Of a stretch of 64,000 nucleotides of DNA, positions 22,464 to 31,617 are shown piece by piece (within the stretch, counting starts at the first letter, position 1; each line of letters starts with the position of its first letter). The DNA is from Shinella sp. UYSO24. Its GTDB lineage: Bacteria > Pseudomonadota > Alphaproteobacteria > Rhizobiales > Rhizobiaceae. Both the position numbers and the translations under genes were made by a program. The notes below the pieces were generated by a model. The model was not told the origin of the DNA and did not search any database. It was given only the letters and a program-made list of their open reading frames with translations. The DNA lies in the NCBI GenBank assembly GCA_902167985.1, contig CABHNZ010000002.1, positions 1-64,000 on the forward strand. Direction: 5' to 3'.

Positions 22464-23840
22464 TCAGCCCTTCACCACGCGCCGGACATCCGGATCTTCA
22501 AGGGTCTCATCGAGCGTCTTTTTCGTCCGCTCGATGATCGCATCGATCTCGTCATCGGTGCAGCAGAGCGGCGGTGCATAACCGATCACGCCATTGGCGA
22601 AGGCACGGATCACGAGGCCGTTTGCCCAGGCGCGGTCGAAGACCCGGCGGGCCGGTGCGGCTTCGGCCGGAAGCGGCGTCTTTGCCGCCTTGTCCGTCAC
22701 GAGCTCGATTGCAGCCAGCATGCCACGTCCGCGGACATCGCCGACGAGCGGGTGGCTTCTCAAGCCTTCAAGGCCGGCCATCAGCCGGGCTCCGGCCCTC
22801 ACGCCATTGTCGAGAAGGCCGCCCTCGTAGAGTTTCAGGACTTCGAGACCGACTGCGGCGCTGACCGGATGGGCCGAATAGGTATAGCCGTGACCGACCG
22901 CCGATGCACCTGCGCCATCCGCAATGACCTGATAGACGTGATCGGCCATGAACACCGCCCCCATCGGAACGTAGCCGGAGGTGAGGCCCTTTGCCGTCGT
23001 CATGAAGTCGGGAACGATATCATCCTCGGAGCAGGCAAAGAGCGGACCGGTTCGTCCGAAGCCGGTGATGACCTCGTCGGCGATGAAGAGGACGCCGTAT
23101 TGCTTGCAGAGATCGCGCATCGCCTTCATCCAGCCCTTGGGCGGAACGATGACGCCGCCCGATCCCTGGATGGGCTCGGCGTAGAAGGCTGCGACGCGAT
23201 CTGCGCCAACGGTCTCGATCTTGTCCTTGAGCGCCGCAAGCGAGGCAGCGATGATCGCCTGTGGATCTTCGCCCACCGGATTGCGGTAGGGATAGGGTGA
23301 GGGGATCTTGTGCTGCCAGTCGAAGGGAATGCCGAAGCCGGCATGGAAATTCGGCAGTGCGGTCAGGCCCGCCCCGACGGTCGAGGAGCCATGGTAGCCC
23401 TGTTCGATCGAGATGAACTGGTCACGCTGCGGCTCGCCCTTGGCGATCCAGTAATAGCGGATGAAGCGGATCGTGCTGTCGACGGCGTCCGAACCGCCAA
23501 GCGTGAAATAGACATGATTGAGGTCGCCGGGCGCGCGTTCGGCAAGTTCTGCGGCAAGCCGGATGGCAGGCTCCGAGCCGAGGCTGAAATAGGCGGTGGC
23601 ATAAGGGAGTTCGCGCATCTGGCGGGCGGCTGCTTCCACGATCGTCTCGTGACCGTAGCCGGCGTTGACGCACCAGAGACCGGCAAAGCCGTCGATCAGC
23701 TGGTGCCCCTGCGCATCGGTCACGGTTGCGCCCTTGGCGGAGGCGAGAACACGGACGCCCTGAGCTTCGTGGCCGCGATAGGAGGCGACGGGATGCACCA
23801 GATGGGCGCGATCGAGTTCAATGAGGGAATTGCTGCGCAT
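22464..23840 (-). CDS. Class III PLP-dependent aminotransferase (omega-amino acid/diamine type)
   Basis: 458 residues, intact. Transfers an amino group, usually from an omega-amino acid or diamine, to pyruvate or 2-oxoglutarate. Seen: GFAGLWCVNAGYGHETIVEAAARQM near the N-terminus, EPIQGSGGVIVPPKGW, the class III motif DEVITGFGRTGPLFACSEDDIVPD, and the PLP-binding Lys in TTAKGLTSGYVPMGAV. The start at 23840 begins MRSNSLIELDRAHLVHP, which is how this family starts; a longer reading would overlap the upstream gene. Substrates such as putrescine, beta-alanine or GABA are possible; the family does not decide. It is the second gene of the operon that ends with the ABC importer. Confidence 0.88.
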   Translation of the reverse strand: MRSNSLIELDRAHLVHPVASYRGHEAQGVRVLASAKGATVTDAQGHQLIDGFAGLWCVNAGYGHETIVEAAARQMRELPYATAYFSLGSEPAIRLAAELAERAPGDLNHVYFTLGGSDAVDSTIRFIRYYWIAKGEPQRDQFISIEQGYHGSSTVGAGLTALPNFHAGFGIPFDWQHKIPSPYPYRNPVGEDPQAIIAASLAALKDKIETVGADRVAAFYAEPIQGSGGVIVPPKGWMKAMRDLCKQYGVLFIADEVITGFGRTGPLFACSEDDIVPDFMTTAKGLTSGYVPMGAVFMADHVYQVIADGAGASAVGHGYTYSAHPVSAAVGLEVLKLYEGGLLDNGVRAGARLMAGLEGLRSHPLVGDVRGRGMLAAIELVTDKAAKTPLPAEAAPARRVFDRAWANGLVIRAFANGVIGYAPPLCCTDDEIDAIIERTKKTLDETLEDPDVRRVVKG

Positions 23841-23853
23841 GGATATCTCCGGA

Positions 23854-24693
23854 TCAGCCGAGTGCTTGATTGGCAAGGGCGAAGGTGGTGAAGGTCGAGC
23901 CTGCGGGGCGGGCGATGACGGGACGGGCCATGACGACGCCACCACCCACCTCAACGAGCGAGTGGTCAGCGAGCCATGACACAAGGCCGGTATCGGCCGG
24001 GGTGTCGACCCTGAGGAAAGCCCCCGCTCGCTGGCTCATGAAATATGTAATCAGTGTCTTTGCATCGTCGGCACTGGTGGCGACGACCGGACCGATGACT
24101 TCGCCGCGGCCGAAGGCGCGGATGAAGGCGAAACCGGCGACGCGTCCATCGCGGCGGATGACCGCGCATTCACCGATATCTGCAAAGGTCTGAATGAGGG
24201 CCTTGCGTTCTGCGCCAAAAGCCTCGCGATCAATGGCAATGATCTCAGCCAGATCATCATTTGTCGCGGCCTCGACCGCTTCAGGGGCCGCAACCTCACC
24301 GGCGATGCCCTGGCACTGAACGATCCGGCCGGTTTCCCTGAAGCCGAGCTTTTCGTAAAGCGGCAGGCCGTCGGCGGTCGCAACCAGCCGCAAGGGGCGC
24401 TGTCCGCCAAGCTCAAGCACCATATCCATAAGGCGCCGGCCGACGCCGCGGCCGCGCATGGCGGCATCGACGATCACCATATTGATTGTCGCGCAGTCAT
24501 CGCCATAGGGCGTCATCAATGCCGTGCCGACCACTTTGCCGGTCTCGTCGATGGCGGCAACGCCCTCGCTCAGCTGCAGGGCCAGATCCCAGTCCTGATG
24601 CCGGTGCGGCCAGCCTGCTTCGCGTGACAAATGCACGGCGCCATCCAGGTGCTCGGTTCCGAAAGTTCTGGTTTCGATGTCCTTGACATGCAT
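23854..24693 (-). CDS. GNAT-family N-acetyltransferase, two-domain (first paralogue)
   Basis: 279 residues with an N-terminal GNAT domain: the acetyl-CoA loop is in MRGRGVGRRLMDMVLELGG, and GWPHRHQDWDLAL precedes it. A second, more divergent GNAT-like half follows (residues about 145-275: RVAGFAFIRAFGRGEVIGPVVATSADDAKTLI). It is clearly related to the protein at 33934-34833 (shared GWPHR..DW, PYGDD.AT, CQG, F.RG.V.GPVVA and A..ALG/SFG ends). The start at 24693 is the first ATG in frame after the divergent gap. Probably acetylates an amine substrate handled by the downstream aminotransferase, but this is inference from context. Confidence 0.83.
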   Translation of the reverse strand: MHVKDIETRTFGTEHLDGAVHLSREAGWPHRHQDWDLALQLSEGVAAIDETGKVVGTALMTPYGDDCATINMVIVDAAMRGRGVGRRLMDMVLELGGQRPLRLVATADGLPLYEKLGFRETGRIVQCQGIAGEVAAPEAVEAATNDDLAEIIAIDREAFGAERKALIQTFADIGECAVIRRDGRVAGFAFIRAFGRGEVIGPVVATSADDAKTLITYFMSQRAGAFLRVDTPADTGLVSWLADHSLVEVGGGVVMARPVIARPAGSTFTTFALANQALG

Positions 24694-25021
24694 ATGGACA
24701 ATGCCCTCCGCTTCTCCCCCGAGTTTCGCGGTGAACTGGCCGGACGATTATCCGAAGGCGATGCCGGCGGCGGTATCTTTTGCCAAAGCGGCAGCGCGCC
24801 GCCGCATCTTATGCCGCGCGCTTGCCGTCAGTCGTCCAAAAACGGCCCCTTGGAGACAGCGCTGGGGCCCATCTTCTGCAAGCAAATGCCAAACGGGCGG
24901 TGTGATACGAAACATTGTGCTTCGGATCCGGCCAAATCAGTCGGCTGCGTTGCCGGGGCTCGTCTTATGATGTGCTCATCAACCGAAAGGCTCGATGGGC
25001 CATCACGCAAGGACGAAGCGC
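24694..25021. other. Divergent intergenic region (GNAT gene left, HAD gene right)
   Basis: 328 bases between two divergent operons. Several short frames cross it, none with recognisable sequence or a good start. Promoters for both sides should lie here, but I saw no convincing operator. Confidence 0.4.
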
Positions 25022-25689
25022 ATGACTACCTTCCGCCCGAAATACATCTCCTTCGATTGCCATGGCACGCTCATCAATTTCCAGATGGCTGAAGCGGCTC
25101 GCGATCTTTACGGCGATCGCCTGGACGAAGTGGCCATGCAGAAGTTCATCAAGAATTTTGCGGCCTATCGTCTGGACGAGATCATGGGCGACTGGAAGCC
25201 TTATGCCGACGTCGTCTACAACTCGCTGGAGCGCAGCTGCAAGGCAAACGGCGTCACCTTTGCGGATGAAGACGCCAAGATGGTCTATGAGCGTGTGCCC
25301 ACCTGGGGCCCGCATGCGGATGTGCCGGCCGGTCTGGCCAAGGTCGCCAAGGAAATCCCGCTCGTCATCCTGTCGAATGCGATGGACGACCAGATCCCGT
25401 CCAACGTCGCCAAGCTCGGCGCGCCTTTCCATGCCGTCTATACCGCGCAGCAGGCCAATGCCTACAAGCCGCGTTTCCAGGCTTCGAATACATGTTCGAC
25501 ATGCTCGGATGCGGCCCGGAAGACATCCTGCATTGCTCTTCGTCCTTCCGCTACGACCTGATGTCGGCGCATGATCTCGGCATCAAGAACAAGGTCTGGG
25601 TCAATCGCGGTCACGAGCCGGCCAATCCGTATTATGGCTATACGGAAATCGCCGACATTTCCGGCCTGCCGGGCGTCGTCGGTCTCTAA
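25022..25689 (+). CDS. HAD-superfamily hydrolase, type II 2-haloacid dehalogenase-like (second copy), one frame break
   Basis: About 222 residues. Motif I is FDCHGTLINFQMAEAARD with the nucleophile Asp; motif II lies in LVILSNAMDDQIPSNV; the Lys is in AYKPRFQAFEYMFDMLG; and the late acidic motif is HCSSSFRYDLMSAHDLGIKNKVWVNR. A base loss near 25484 splits the frame; one extra T restores FQAFEYMFDML. It is followed after 17 bases by an FAD oxidoreductase gene, so the two form an operon. It is related to the protein at 21515-22236, and both sit beside amine-oxidising functions. Substrate unknown. Confidence 0.82.
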
Positions 25690-25706
25690 GGGAAAGGCCG
25701 AAGCCG

Positions 25707-26981
25707 ATGAAATACGTCTCCTACTGGCATGATACGGCGCCCCGCTTTGCGGGGGCCGTAGAGGGACCGGTCGAAGGTCATTATGATGTCGCCGTGGTCG
25801 GCGGCGGCTTTACCGGGCTCGGTGCGGCGCGCCGGCTTGCGATGGCCGGCGCCAAGGTCATCGTGCTGGAGGCGGAAACCGTCGGCTTCGGCGCGTCCGG
25901 CCGCAATGGCGGGCATTTGAACAACGGCTTGGCGCACAGCTACCTAGCGGCCAAGCAGGAACTCGGCAAGGAAAGGGCGATCGCCCTCTACAAGGCGTTT
26001 GACGCATCGATCGATACGCTGGAAGCAATCATTGCCGAGGAGGGGATAGACTGCAATTTCCGCCGCGCGGGCAAGCTGAAGCTCGCCTCCAAGCCGCAGC
26101 ATTTCGATAGTCTGGCGCGAAATTTCGAGGCTGTTCATGCGGAGGTCGATCCCGACACGGCGCTGCTGTCACCGGATGACCTGAAGGCCGAGATCGGTTC
26201 GCCCTTCCATGGCGCCATGCTGTCGAAGAAAAGCGGCATGATGCATATGGGGCGCTATGTCGTCGGTCTGGCCGAGGCGGCAAAGCGCCGAGGCGCGCTG
26301 ATCGTCGAGAAGGCGACCGTTACCGATATTTCGAAGTCCGGAGCGCATCATCGCCTGAAGACCACCAAGGGTGCGATCACCGCCGATAACGTCCTGATGG
26401 CGAGTGGTGCCTATACGACGCCGAATTTCGGCTATTTCCGCAGGCGGATCATGGCGGTCGGCAGTTTCATCATCGCCACGCGCCCGCTGACGGAACAGGA
26501 AATAGCCTCGACCATGCCGGGCAACCGGACCTGCGTGAACAGCATGAATATCGGCAATTACTGGCGCCTTTCTCCCGATAACCGGCTGATTTTCGGCGGC
26601 CGGGCACGCTTTTCCGCGACGTCGGACCAGCGGTCGGATGCAAAGAGCGGCGCGATCCTGCGCGAGAGCATGGCCAGCATCTTCCCGCAGCTTGCCAAGG
26701 TCGATATCGATTATTGCTGGGGCGGCCTCGTCGATATCACCAAGGACCGTTATCCGCGCGCCGGCTATCAGGACGGGCTCTGGTACGCGATGGGCTATTC
26801 CGGCCATGGCGCGCAGCTTTCGACCCATCTCGGAATGTCGATCGCCGATGCCATCCTCGGACGGCCGGATACCAATCCGGTGAACGGGCTGGAATGGCCG
26901 GCGGTGCCAGGCCACTTCGGAAAGCCCTGGTTCCTGCCGCTCGTCGGCCTCTATTACAAGATGCTCGACAAGATCCAGTAA
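25707..26981 (+). CDS. FAD-dependent amine oxidoreductase (PuuB/OrdL-like)
   Basis: 424 residues, intact. The FAD-binding fold VAVVGGGFTGLGAARRLAMAG is followed by VGFGASGRNGGHLNNG, typical of the gamma-glutamylputrescine oxidase and related flavoproteins. Further landmarks are the NYWRLSPDNRLIFGGRARFS segment and DGLWYAMGYSGHGAQLSTHLG near the C-terminus. Such enzymes oxidise a primary or secondary amine to an aldehyde. With the aldehyde dehydrogenase genes just downstream on the other strand and the aminotransferase upstream, it fits an amine-degradation pathway. Exact substrate not determinable. It ends 28 bases before a strong bidirectional terminator. Confidence 0.85.
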   Translation: MKYVSYWHDTAPRFAGAVEGPVEGHYDVAVVGGGFTGLGAARRLAMAGAKVIVLEAETVGFGASGRNGGHLNNGLAHSYLAAKQELGKERAIALYKAFDASIDTLEAIIAEEGIDCNFRRAGKLKLASKPQHFDSLARNFEAVHAEVDPDTALLSPDDLKAEIGSPFHGAMLSKKSGMMHMGRYVVGLAEAAKRRGALIVEKATVTDISKSGAHHRLKTTKGAITADNVLMASGAYTTPNFGYFRRRIMAVGSFIIATRPLTEQEIASTMPGNRTCVNSMNIGNYWRLSPDNRLIFGGRARFSATSDQRSDAKSGAILRESMASIFPQLAKVDIDYCWGGLVDITKDRYPRAGYQDGLWYAMGYSGHGAQLSTHLGMSIADAILGRPDTNPVNGLEWPAVPGHFGKPWFLPLVGLYYKMLDKIQ

Positions 26982-27009
26982 GATATGTTTGTTTGCCGCT
27001 GAACAAACG

Positions 27010-27049
27010 AAAAAGGGTGGGGCCGCAATCTGCTGGCCCCACCCTTTTT
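27010..27049. terminator. Strong bidirectional rho-independent terminator
   Basis: Perfect 15-base stem including AAAAA/TTTTT flanks (27010-27024 with 27035-27049) and a 10-base loop; it serves both the FAD oxidoreductase on the plus strand and the gabD-like gene on the minus strand. Confidence 0.9.
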
Positions 27050-27076
27050 TCGTTGATGATCCCGAGTGCTACGGGC

Positions 27077-28534
27077 TTAGGAGAGCCCACCCATGTGGAA
27101 GGTCTTGACCTCCAGATATTCGTCGATGCCAAGCTGCGAGCCCTCGCGGCCAAGACCCGATTGCTTGACGCCGCCGAAGGGGGCGACTTCGGTCGAGATC
27201 AGGCCGGTGTTGAGGCCGACCATGCCGAATTCGAGCGCCTCGCCGACGCGCCATGCGCGCTTCAGGCTCTCGGTATAGAAATAGGCGGCAAGGCCAAAAG
27301 GCGTGCCATTGGCAATCGCGATCGCTTCCTCCTCGGTATCGAAGCGGAAGAGCGGCGCGACGGGGCCGAAGGTCTCTTCGCTGGCGAGCTGCATGTCGGT
27401 GGTCGCGCCGGTCAGCACGACTGGTGCCGTATACTGGCTGCCGGCCGGAAGGTCCGCCTTGGCCGTGACGATCTTTGCTCCCTTGGCGAGCGCATCGGCA
27501 ACATGGCGATTGATCTTGGCAATCGCCGCATCGTTGATCATCGGGCCGATCGCCACGCCTGCCTCGGTACCGGGGCCAACCTTCATCGCGTTGACGCGCT
27601 CGGTCAGCTTTTCTGCAAACCGATCATAGATACCGGCCTGCACGAGAATGCGGTTGGCGCATACGCAGGTCTGGCCGCCATTGCGGAATTTTGAGATGAT
27701 CGCGCCTTCGATGGCAAGATCGATATCCGCATCGTCAAAGACGATGAAGGGTGCATTGCCGCCCAGTTCGAGCGAGAGCCGCTTCACGCTGTCGGCCGCG
27801 CCGCGCATCAGCAGCGAGCCGACCGGCGTCGAGCCGGTGAAGGAGATCTTGCGCACGGTCGGATTGGCCATGAGCTCGTTGCCGATCTCCTTCGGCATGC
27901 CGGTGACGATGTTGACGACGCCCGCCGGAATGCCGGCCATTTCGGCCAGCACGCCAAGCGCCAGCGCCGAATAGGGCGTGAATTCGGAGGGTTTTACCAC
28001 CACGGTGCATCCGGCGGCCAGCGCCGGTGCGATCTTGCGGGTAATCATCGCATTGGGGAAGTTCCATGGCGTGATGATACCGCAGACGCCGACCGGCTCC
28101 TTGAGAACGAGGATCCGGCGATCAGGCGTCGGGGAGGGAATGGTCTGGCCGCCGATGCGGCGGGCCTCTTCGGCAAACCATTTGACGAAGGAGGCGCCGT
28201 AGCGGATTTCGCCGCGCGCCTCGTCAAGCGGCTTGCCCTGTTCCGTGGTCAGGATCAGCGCCAAGTCTTCCAGATGCTCGTGCATCAGGCCGTACCAGAC
28301 TTCGAGCAGCGCCGCGCGCTCCGCATGGGTCTTCTTCTTCCATGCGGGATAGGCCTTGTTCGCGGCTTCGATCGCGGCGCGGGTTTCGTCACCACCCATG
28401 TCCGGCACGGTGCCGATCACCGTCTGGCTTGCCGGATCGGTCACGTCCACCACCTTGCCGGATTGGGCTGCGAGCCAGCTTCCGCCGATCAGGCCCTGCT
28501 GGCGGAAAAGGGAGGAGAGTGTGAGGTTTATCAT
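27077..28534 (-). CDS. gabD: NAD(P)-dependent succinate-semialdehyde dehydrogenase-like aldehyde dehydrogenase
   Basis: 485 residues, intact, with GabD-like features: [20 protein letters not shown] at the N-terminus, [20 protein letters not shown], the cofactor loop [12 protein letters not shown], catalytic Glu in LELGGNAPF and catalytic Cys in GQTCVCANR. It ends [31 protein letters not shown], typical of succinate-semialdehyde dehydrogenases. It would oxidise succinate or glutarate semialdehyde, the usual end of GABA/putrescine breakdown; 2-ketoglutarate semialdehyde is a related possible substrate that would complete the KdgD pathway. Last gene of a minus-strand run that starts further right. 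Confidence 0.82.
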   Translation of the reverse strand: MINLTLSSLFRQQGLIGGSWLAAQSGKVVDVTDPASQTVIGTVPDMGGDETRAAIEAANKAYPAWKKKTHAERAALLEVWYGLMHEHLEDLALILTTEQGKPLDEARGEIRYGASFVKWFAEEARRIGGQTIPSPTPDRRILVLKEPVGVCGIITPWNFPNAMITRKIAPALAAGCTVVVKPSEFTPYSALALGVLAEMAGIPAGVVNIVTGMPKEIGNELMANPTVRKISFTGSTPVGSLLMRGAADSVKRLSLELGGNAPFIVFDDADIDLAIEGAIISKFRNGGQTCVCANRILVQAGIYDRFAEKLTERVNAMKVGPGTEAGVAIGPMINDAAIAKINRHVADALAKGAKIVTAKADLPAGSQYTAPVVLTGATTDMQLASEETFGPVAPLFRFDTEEEAIAIANGTPFGLAAYFYTESLKRAWRVGEALEFGMVGLNTGLISTEVAPFGGVKQSGLGREGSQLGIDEYLEVKTFHMGGLS

Positions 28535-28559
28535 GGGTCTGGTCCTTGGCGTCGAAGTG

Positions 28560-29596
28560 TCAGAGTGCAGCGAGAAGGGCGGCCGTAATCGCGTCGGTCT
28601 TGTCCTTGCCGGGATGGGTGCCGATGCCGCTTGCGGTCACGGCTTCGATCGCCGCCATTACAGCAGAGGCTGCCGCCTTCTCGCCGAGATGGTCAAGCAT
28701 CATGGCGCCGGACCAGACGGTGGCAATCGGGTTGCGATGCCGAGATGGGCGATATCCGGCGCCGAGCCATGCACCGGCTCGAACATCGAGGGCGCAGTCC
28801 GCTCCGGATTGATATTGGCCGAGGCGGCAAATCCGAGGCCGCCCTGGATCGCGGCGCGAGATCGGTCAGGATATCGCCGAACAGGTTGGAGGCGACGACC
28901 ACGTCGAGGCTTTCCGGCGCATGACCATACGTGCGGCCATGGCATCGATATGATAGCTCGTCACCTCGACATCGGGATATTCCGCAGCCAGCTGGCGGGT
29001 CATGTCGTCCCAGAACACCATGGAATATTTCTGGGCGTCGACTTGGTGACGGAGGCGAGCTTGCCGCGTCGCGCGCGGGCCTGCTCGAAGCCGAAGCGCA
29101 GGATGCGCTCGACACCCGTGCGGGTGAAGATTGAGGTTTCGACTGCGACCTCATCGGTCGTGCCCTGATGGATGCGGCCACCGGCGCCGGAATACTCGCC
29201 CTCGGTGTTTTCGCGAATGCAGAGAATATCGAAAGCGGTCGCCTTCAAGGGGCCTTCGACGCCGGGCAGAAGGCGGTGCGGGCGGATATTGGCATATTGC
29301 ACGAAGTTCTTGCGGATCGGCAGAAGCAGGCCGTGCAGCGAAACGGAATCCGGCACTTCTGCCGGCCAGCCGACGGCGCCGAGCAGGATCGCATCGAAGC
29401 CGCGCAGCGTCTCGATGCCATCTGCCGGCATCATCGCGCCGGTTTCCTTGTAATAGGCGCAGGACCAGGGAAAATCCGTGCCGTCGAGCGCAAAGCTATG
29501 CGCGTCGGCGGCCTTCTGCAGGACCGACCATGCGGCGGATGTCATGTCGCGACCGATGCCGTCGCCGGGGATCAGGGCTATCCTGTGTGTCTTCAT
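28560..29596 (-). CDS. Tartrate/isopropylmalate-type dehydrogenase, four frame breaks
   Basis: Isocitrate/isopropylmalate dehydrogenase family, closest by eye to tartrate/D-malate dehydrogenases: [17 protein letters not shown], the [17 protein letters not shown] substrate segment, [15 protein letters not shown], then [11 protein letters not shown] and [12 protein letters not shown]. The frame breaks four times, near 29039, 28915, 28853 and 28732. Single-base additions restore [37 protein letters not shown] and [12 protein letters not shown] in turn, ending at 28560-28562. GAGGA before the ATG at 29596 decides the start. Breaks are denser here than anywhere else in the window, so a real pseudogene is not excluded. 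It oxidises a 2-hydroxyacid such as D-malate or tartrate if functional. Confidence 0.8.
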
Positions 29597-29607
29597 GGTT
29601 CTCGTCC

Positions 29608-31071
29608 TCAAAGGCTGATCAAGACGCTCTTGCTCTTGCGGTTGGCATGGAAGGCTTCGCGGCCGAGATCCTTGCCAATGCCGGACTGCTTGTAGCCCCC
29701 GGTCGGCAGGATATGGTCTCGCGAACGCCCGTAACGATTGACCCAGATAGTGCCGGCCTGAAGCCGCCGGGTCAGGCGGATGGCTCGTGACAGGTCGCTG
29801 GTGAAGAGGCCTGCGGCCAGCCCGTAGCTTGGATGGTCGGCAAGCGCCATGGCCTCTTCCTCATCCTCAAAGGTCTGAAGGGTCAGAACCGGTCCGAAGA
29901 TCTCTTCTGCGATGGCCGGCGAGGCCTGATCCACGGCGGCAACGAGCGTCGGGCGGTAGAAATAGCCCGGTGCATCCATCACGCCGCCGCCGGTCAGGCA
30001 CTCTGCGCCACCGGCAATCGAGGCGGCGATGATATCATCGATCCGCTGTCGCTGCTTTTCCGAGATGATGGGCGAATACTGGCTTGTCGCGTCCCACGTC
30101 GGGCCGGGCACGACCGTCTGCATTCGCCTGACAATGGCGTCGATCAGCGCCGGCGCGGCGCTCTTTTCGACGATCAGCCGTGATCCGGCGACACAGGCCT
30201 GACCGGCATTGCTGGTGATGCTCAAGGCGACAGCCGCGGCAGCGCGGTCAATGTCTGCATCGGCAAAGACGATTTGCGGGCTCTTGCCGCCGAGTTCCAG
30301 CGTCATCGGCTTGATGCCGGTGCGGGCAATATTTTCCATGATTGCCGAGCCGGCGCGGGTGGAGCCGGTGAAGCTGACCTTGGCGATATCCGGATGGCCG
30401 GTGATCGCATTGCCGGTGGTCATCCCGTCACCGAGAACGATATTGATGAGGCCGGCCGGAATGCCGGCCCTATCTGCCAGTTCGGCCAGATAGAGGGTCG
30501 AGAATGGTGTCATTTCGGATGGTTTCAGCACCACGGCATTGCCTGCGGCAAGTGCCGGACCAAGCTTCCAGACAGCCATGTTGACCGGGAAATTCCAGGG
30601 CGTGATGGCGCCGACGACGCCATAGGGTTCGGTCATGACCATGCCGAGACTGCCATTGTCGGTCGGCACGAGATCGCTGCCTTCCTTGTCGGCGAATTCG
30701 GCGAAGAAACGGATCTGTTCGGCGGAAACGGCAATGTCGCCATCGACGAGCTGGCCGACGGGCCTTGTCGAGGAGACCGCCTCCAGCCTTGCAAGCGTCA
30801 CGGCCTCCTGCTCGATAATGTCGGCCCAGCGATGCAGTGCCTTCAGGCGCTCACGAGGGCGAATGCCACCCCAGTTGCTTTCCTTCAGGGCTGTCTTGGC
30901 GGTTGCGACGGCCTGATCGACCAGAGCGGCATCGGCGACGGGACAAGCGGCATAGGCCTTGCCATCGGAGGGCCGGTGCATCGGAATGACGCCTTCGGCT
31001 GCGACAAGCTTGCCACCGATGAAGTGGCCCATCGGCAGGTCGAGGCTGTCAGGATCGAAACTCAGGCTCAT
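29608..31071 (-). CDS. Aldehyde dehydrogenase family protein
   Basis: 487 residues, intact. NAD(P)-dependent oxidation of an aldehyde to the acid in the cytoplasm. Landmarks are PWNFPVNMAVWKLGPALAAG, SFTGSTRAGSAIME (cofactor loop), catalytic Glu in LELGGKSPQ, catalytic Cys in NAGQACVAGSRL, and EEIFGPVLTLQTF. It resembles gamma-aminobutyraldehyde/betaine-aldehyde-type enzymes more than GabD. Its stop lies 12 bases before the tartrate-type dehydrogenase start. Probably oxidises the aldehyde produced by one of the nearby FAD amine oxidoreductases, which is inference from context. Confidence 0.85.
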   Translation of the reverse strand: MSLSFDPDSLDLPMGHFIGGKLVAAEGVIPMHRPSDGKAYAACPVADAALVDQAVATAKTALKESNWGGIRPRERLKALHRWADIIEQEAVTLARLEAVSSTRPVGQLVDGDIAVSAEQIRFFAEFADKEGSDLVPTDNGSLGMVMTEPYGVVGAITPWNFPVNMAVWKLGPALAAGNAVVLKPSEMTPFSTLYLAELADRAGIPAGLINIVLGDGMTTGNAITGHPDIAKVSFTGSTRAGSAIMENIARTGIKPMTLELGGKSPQIVFADADIDRAAAAVALSITSNAGQACVAGSRLIVEKSAAPALIDAIVRRMQTVVPGPTWDATSQYSPIISEKQRQRIDDIIAASIAGGAECLTGGGVMDAPGYFYRPTLVAAVDQASPAIAEEIFGPVLTLQTFEDEEEAMALADHPSYGLAAGLFTSDLSRAIRLTRRLQAGTIWVNRYGRSRDHILPTGGYKQSGIGKDLGREAFHANRKSKSVLISL

Positions 31072-31099
31072 CGTCGGTCTCCGCTCATGTGCAGGAATG

Positions 31100-31132
31100 C
31101 TACCGGATCTGCCTTGTGGCGTGATCCGGTAG
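31100..31132 (-). other. Intercistronic hairpin between cupin and aldehyde dehydrogenase genes
   Basis: Perfect 10-base stem ctaccggatc/gatccggtag with a 13-base loop in the 159-base gap. There is no T-tract. It may mark an mRNA processing point in the operon or an operator for the aldehyde dehydrogenase promoter. Confidence 0.45.
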
Positions 31133-31230
31133 GGATGGCGGCCGCAGCGGAAAATGCCGTTGTGACCGCGCTTTGCAGCGTATTGTTTGGCAAGGCCGCA
31201 GCGCGCACCCGCGCTGCAGCCTGTCGTTGA

Positions 31231-31593
31231 TCATGCGTCGGGTGTGACGGTGACGTAGATCTTGCGAACGGTTTCGATCGTCTTCCAGACGCCGACGAAA
31301 CCCGGCTTCATGACGAAGCTGTCACCTGCCTTGTAGATGACGGGTTCGCCGCCCTCAGGCGTAAGTTCGACGACGCCGGCAAGGATATGGCAGAATTCGA
31401 AGGTCTTGCCCTTGATCGAGTGGCTGACGCCGGGCGTGGCTTCCCATACGCCGGTGTGAACCAGCTCGCCATGGGCTGTGTCCTGCGCCCAGGTCTTCAG
31501 CTGCGGATTGCCGGAGATCAGGCGGTCTGCCGGTGGCACGCCTTCGCGCGGTGCAAAGGACGGGTTGGGTTCGATGGTCTTGAGAAGCGACAT
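31231..31593 (-). CDS. Small cupin-domain protein (DUF861/cupin_3 type)
   Basis: 120 residues, a single cupin domain: GVWEATPGVSHSIKGKTFEFCHILAGVVEL and AGDSFVMKPGFVGVWKTIETVRKIYV. It belongs to the family that contains ureidoglycine aminohydrolase-like and ethanolamine-associated cupins, often found beside FAD amine oxidoreductases and aldehyde dehydrogenases. The catalytic role, if any, is unknown. The frame is intact. It is in a minus-strand operon with the 2-hydroxyacid dehydrogenase upstream (24 bases apart). Confidence 0.8.
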   Translation of the reverse strand: MSLLKTIEPNPSFAPREGVPPADRLISGNPQLKTWAQDTAHGELVHTGVWEATPGVSHSIKGKTFEFCHILAGVVELTPEGGEPVIYKAGDSFVMKPGFVGVWKTIETVRKIYVTVTPDA

Positions 31594-31617
31594 GGTTTTC
31601 CTTCCGGGGTTGAAATG

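Noticed and set aside
25022..25689. Treating the split HAD, Lrp, udh and similar frames as separate small genes
   Set aside because: The second pieces start inside conserved motifs, lack their own ribosome binding sites and join perfectly when one base is added.
14151..26981. Ectoine or putrescine utilisation locus
   Set aside because: An Lrp/AsnC regulator, aminotransferase and aldehyde dehydrogenases are suggestive, but the defining ectoine hydrolase and the gamma-glutamylputrescine synthetase/hydrolase genes are not present.
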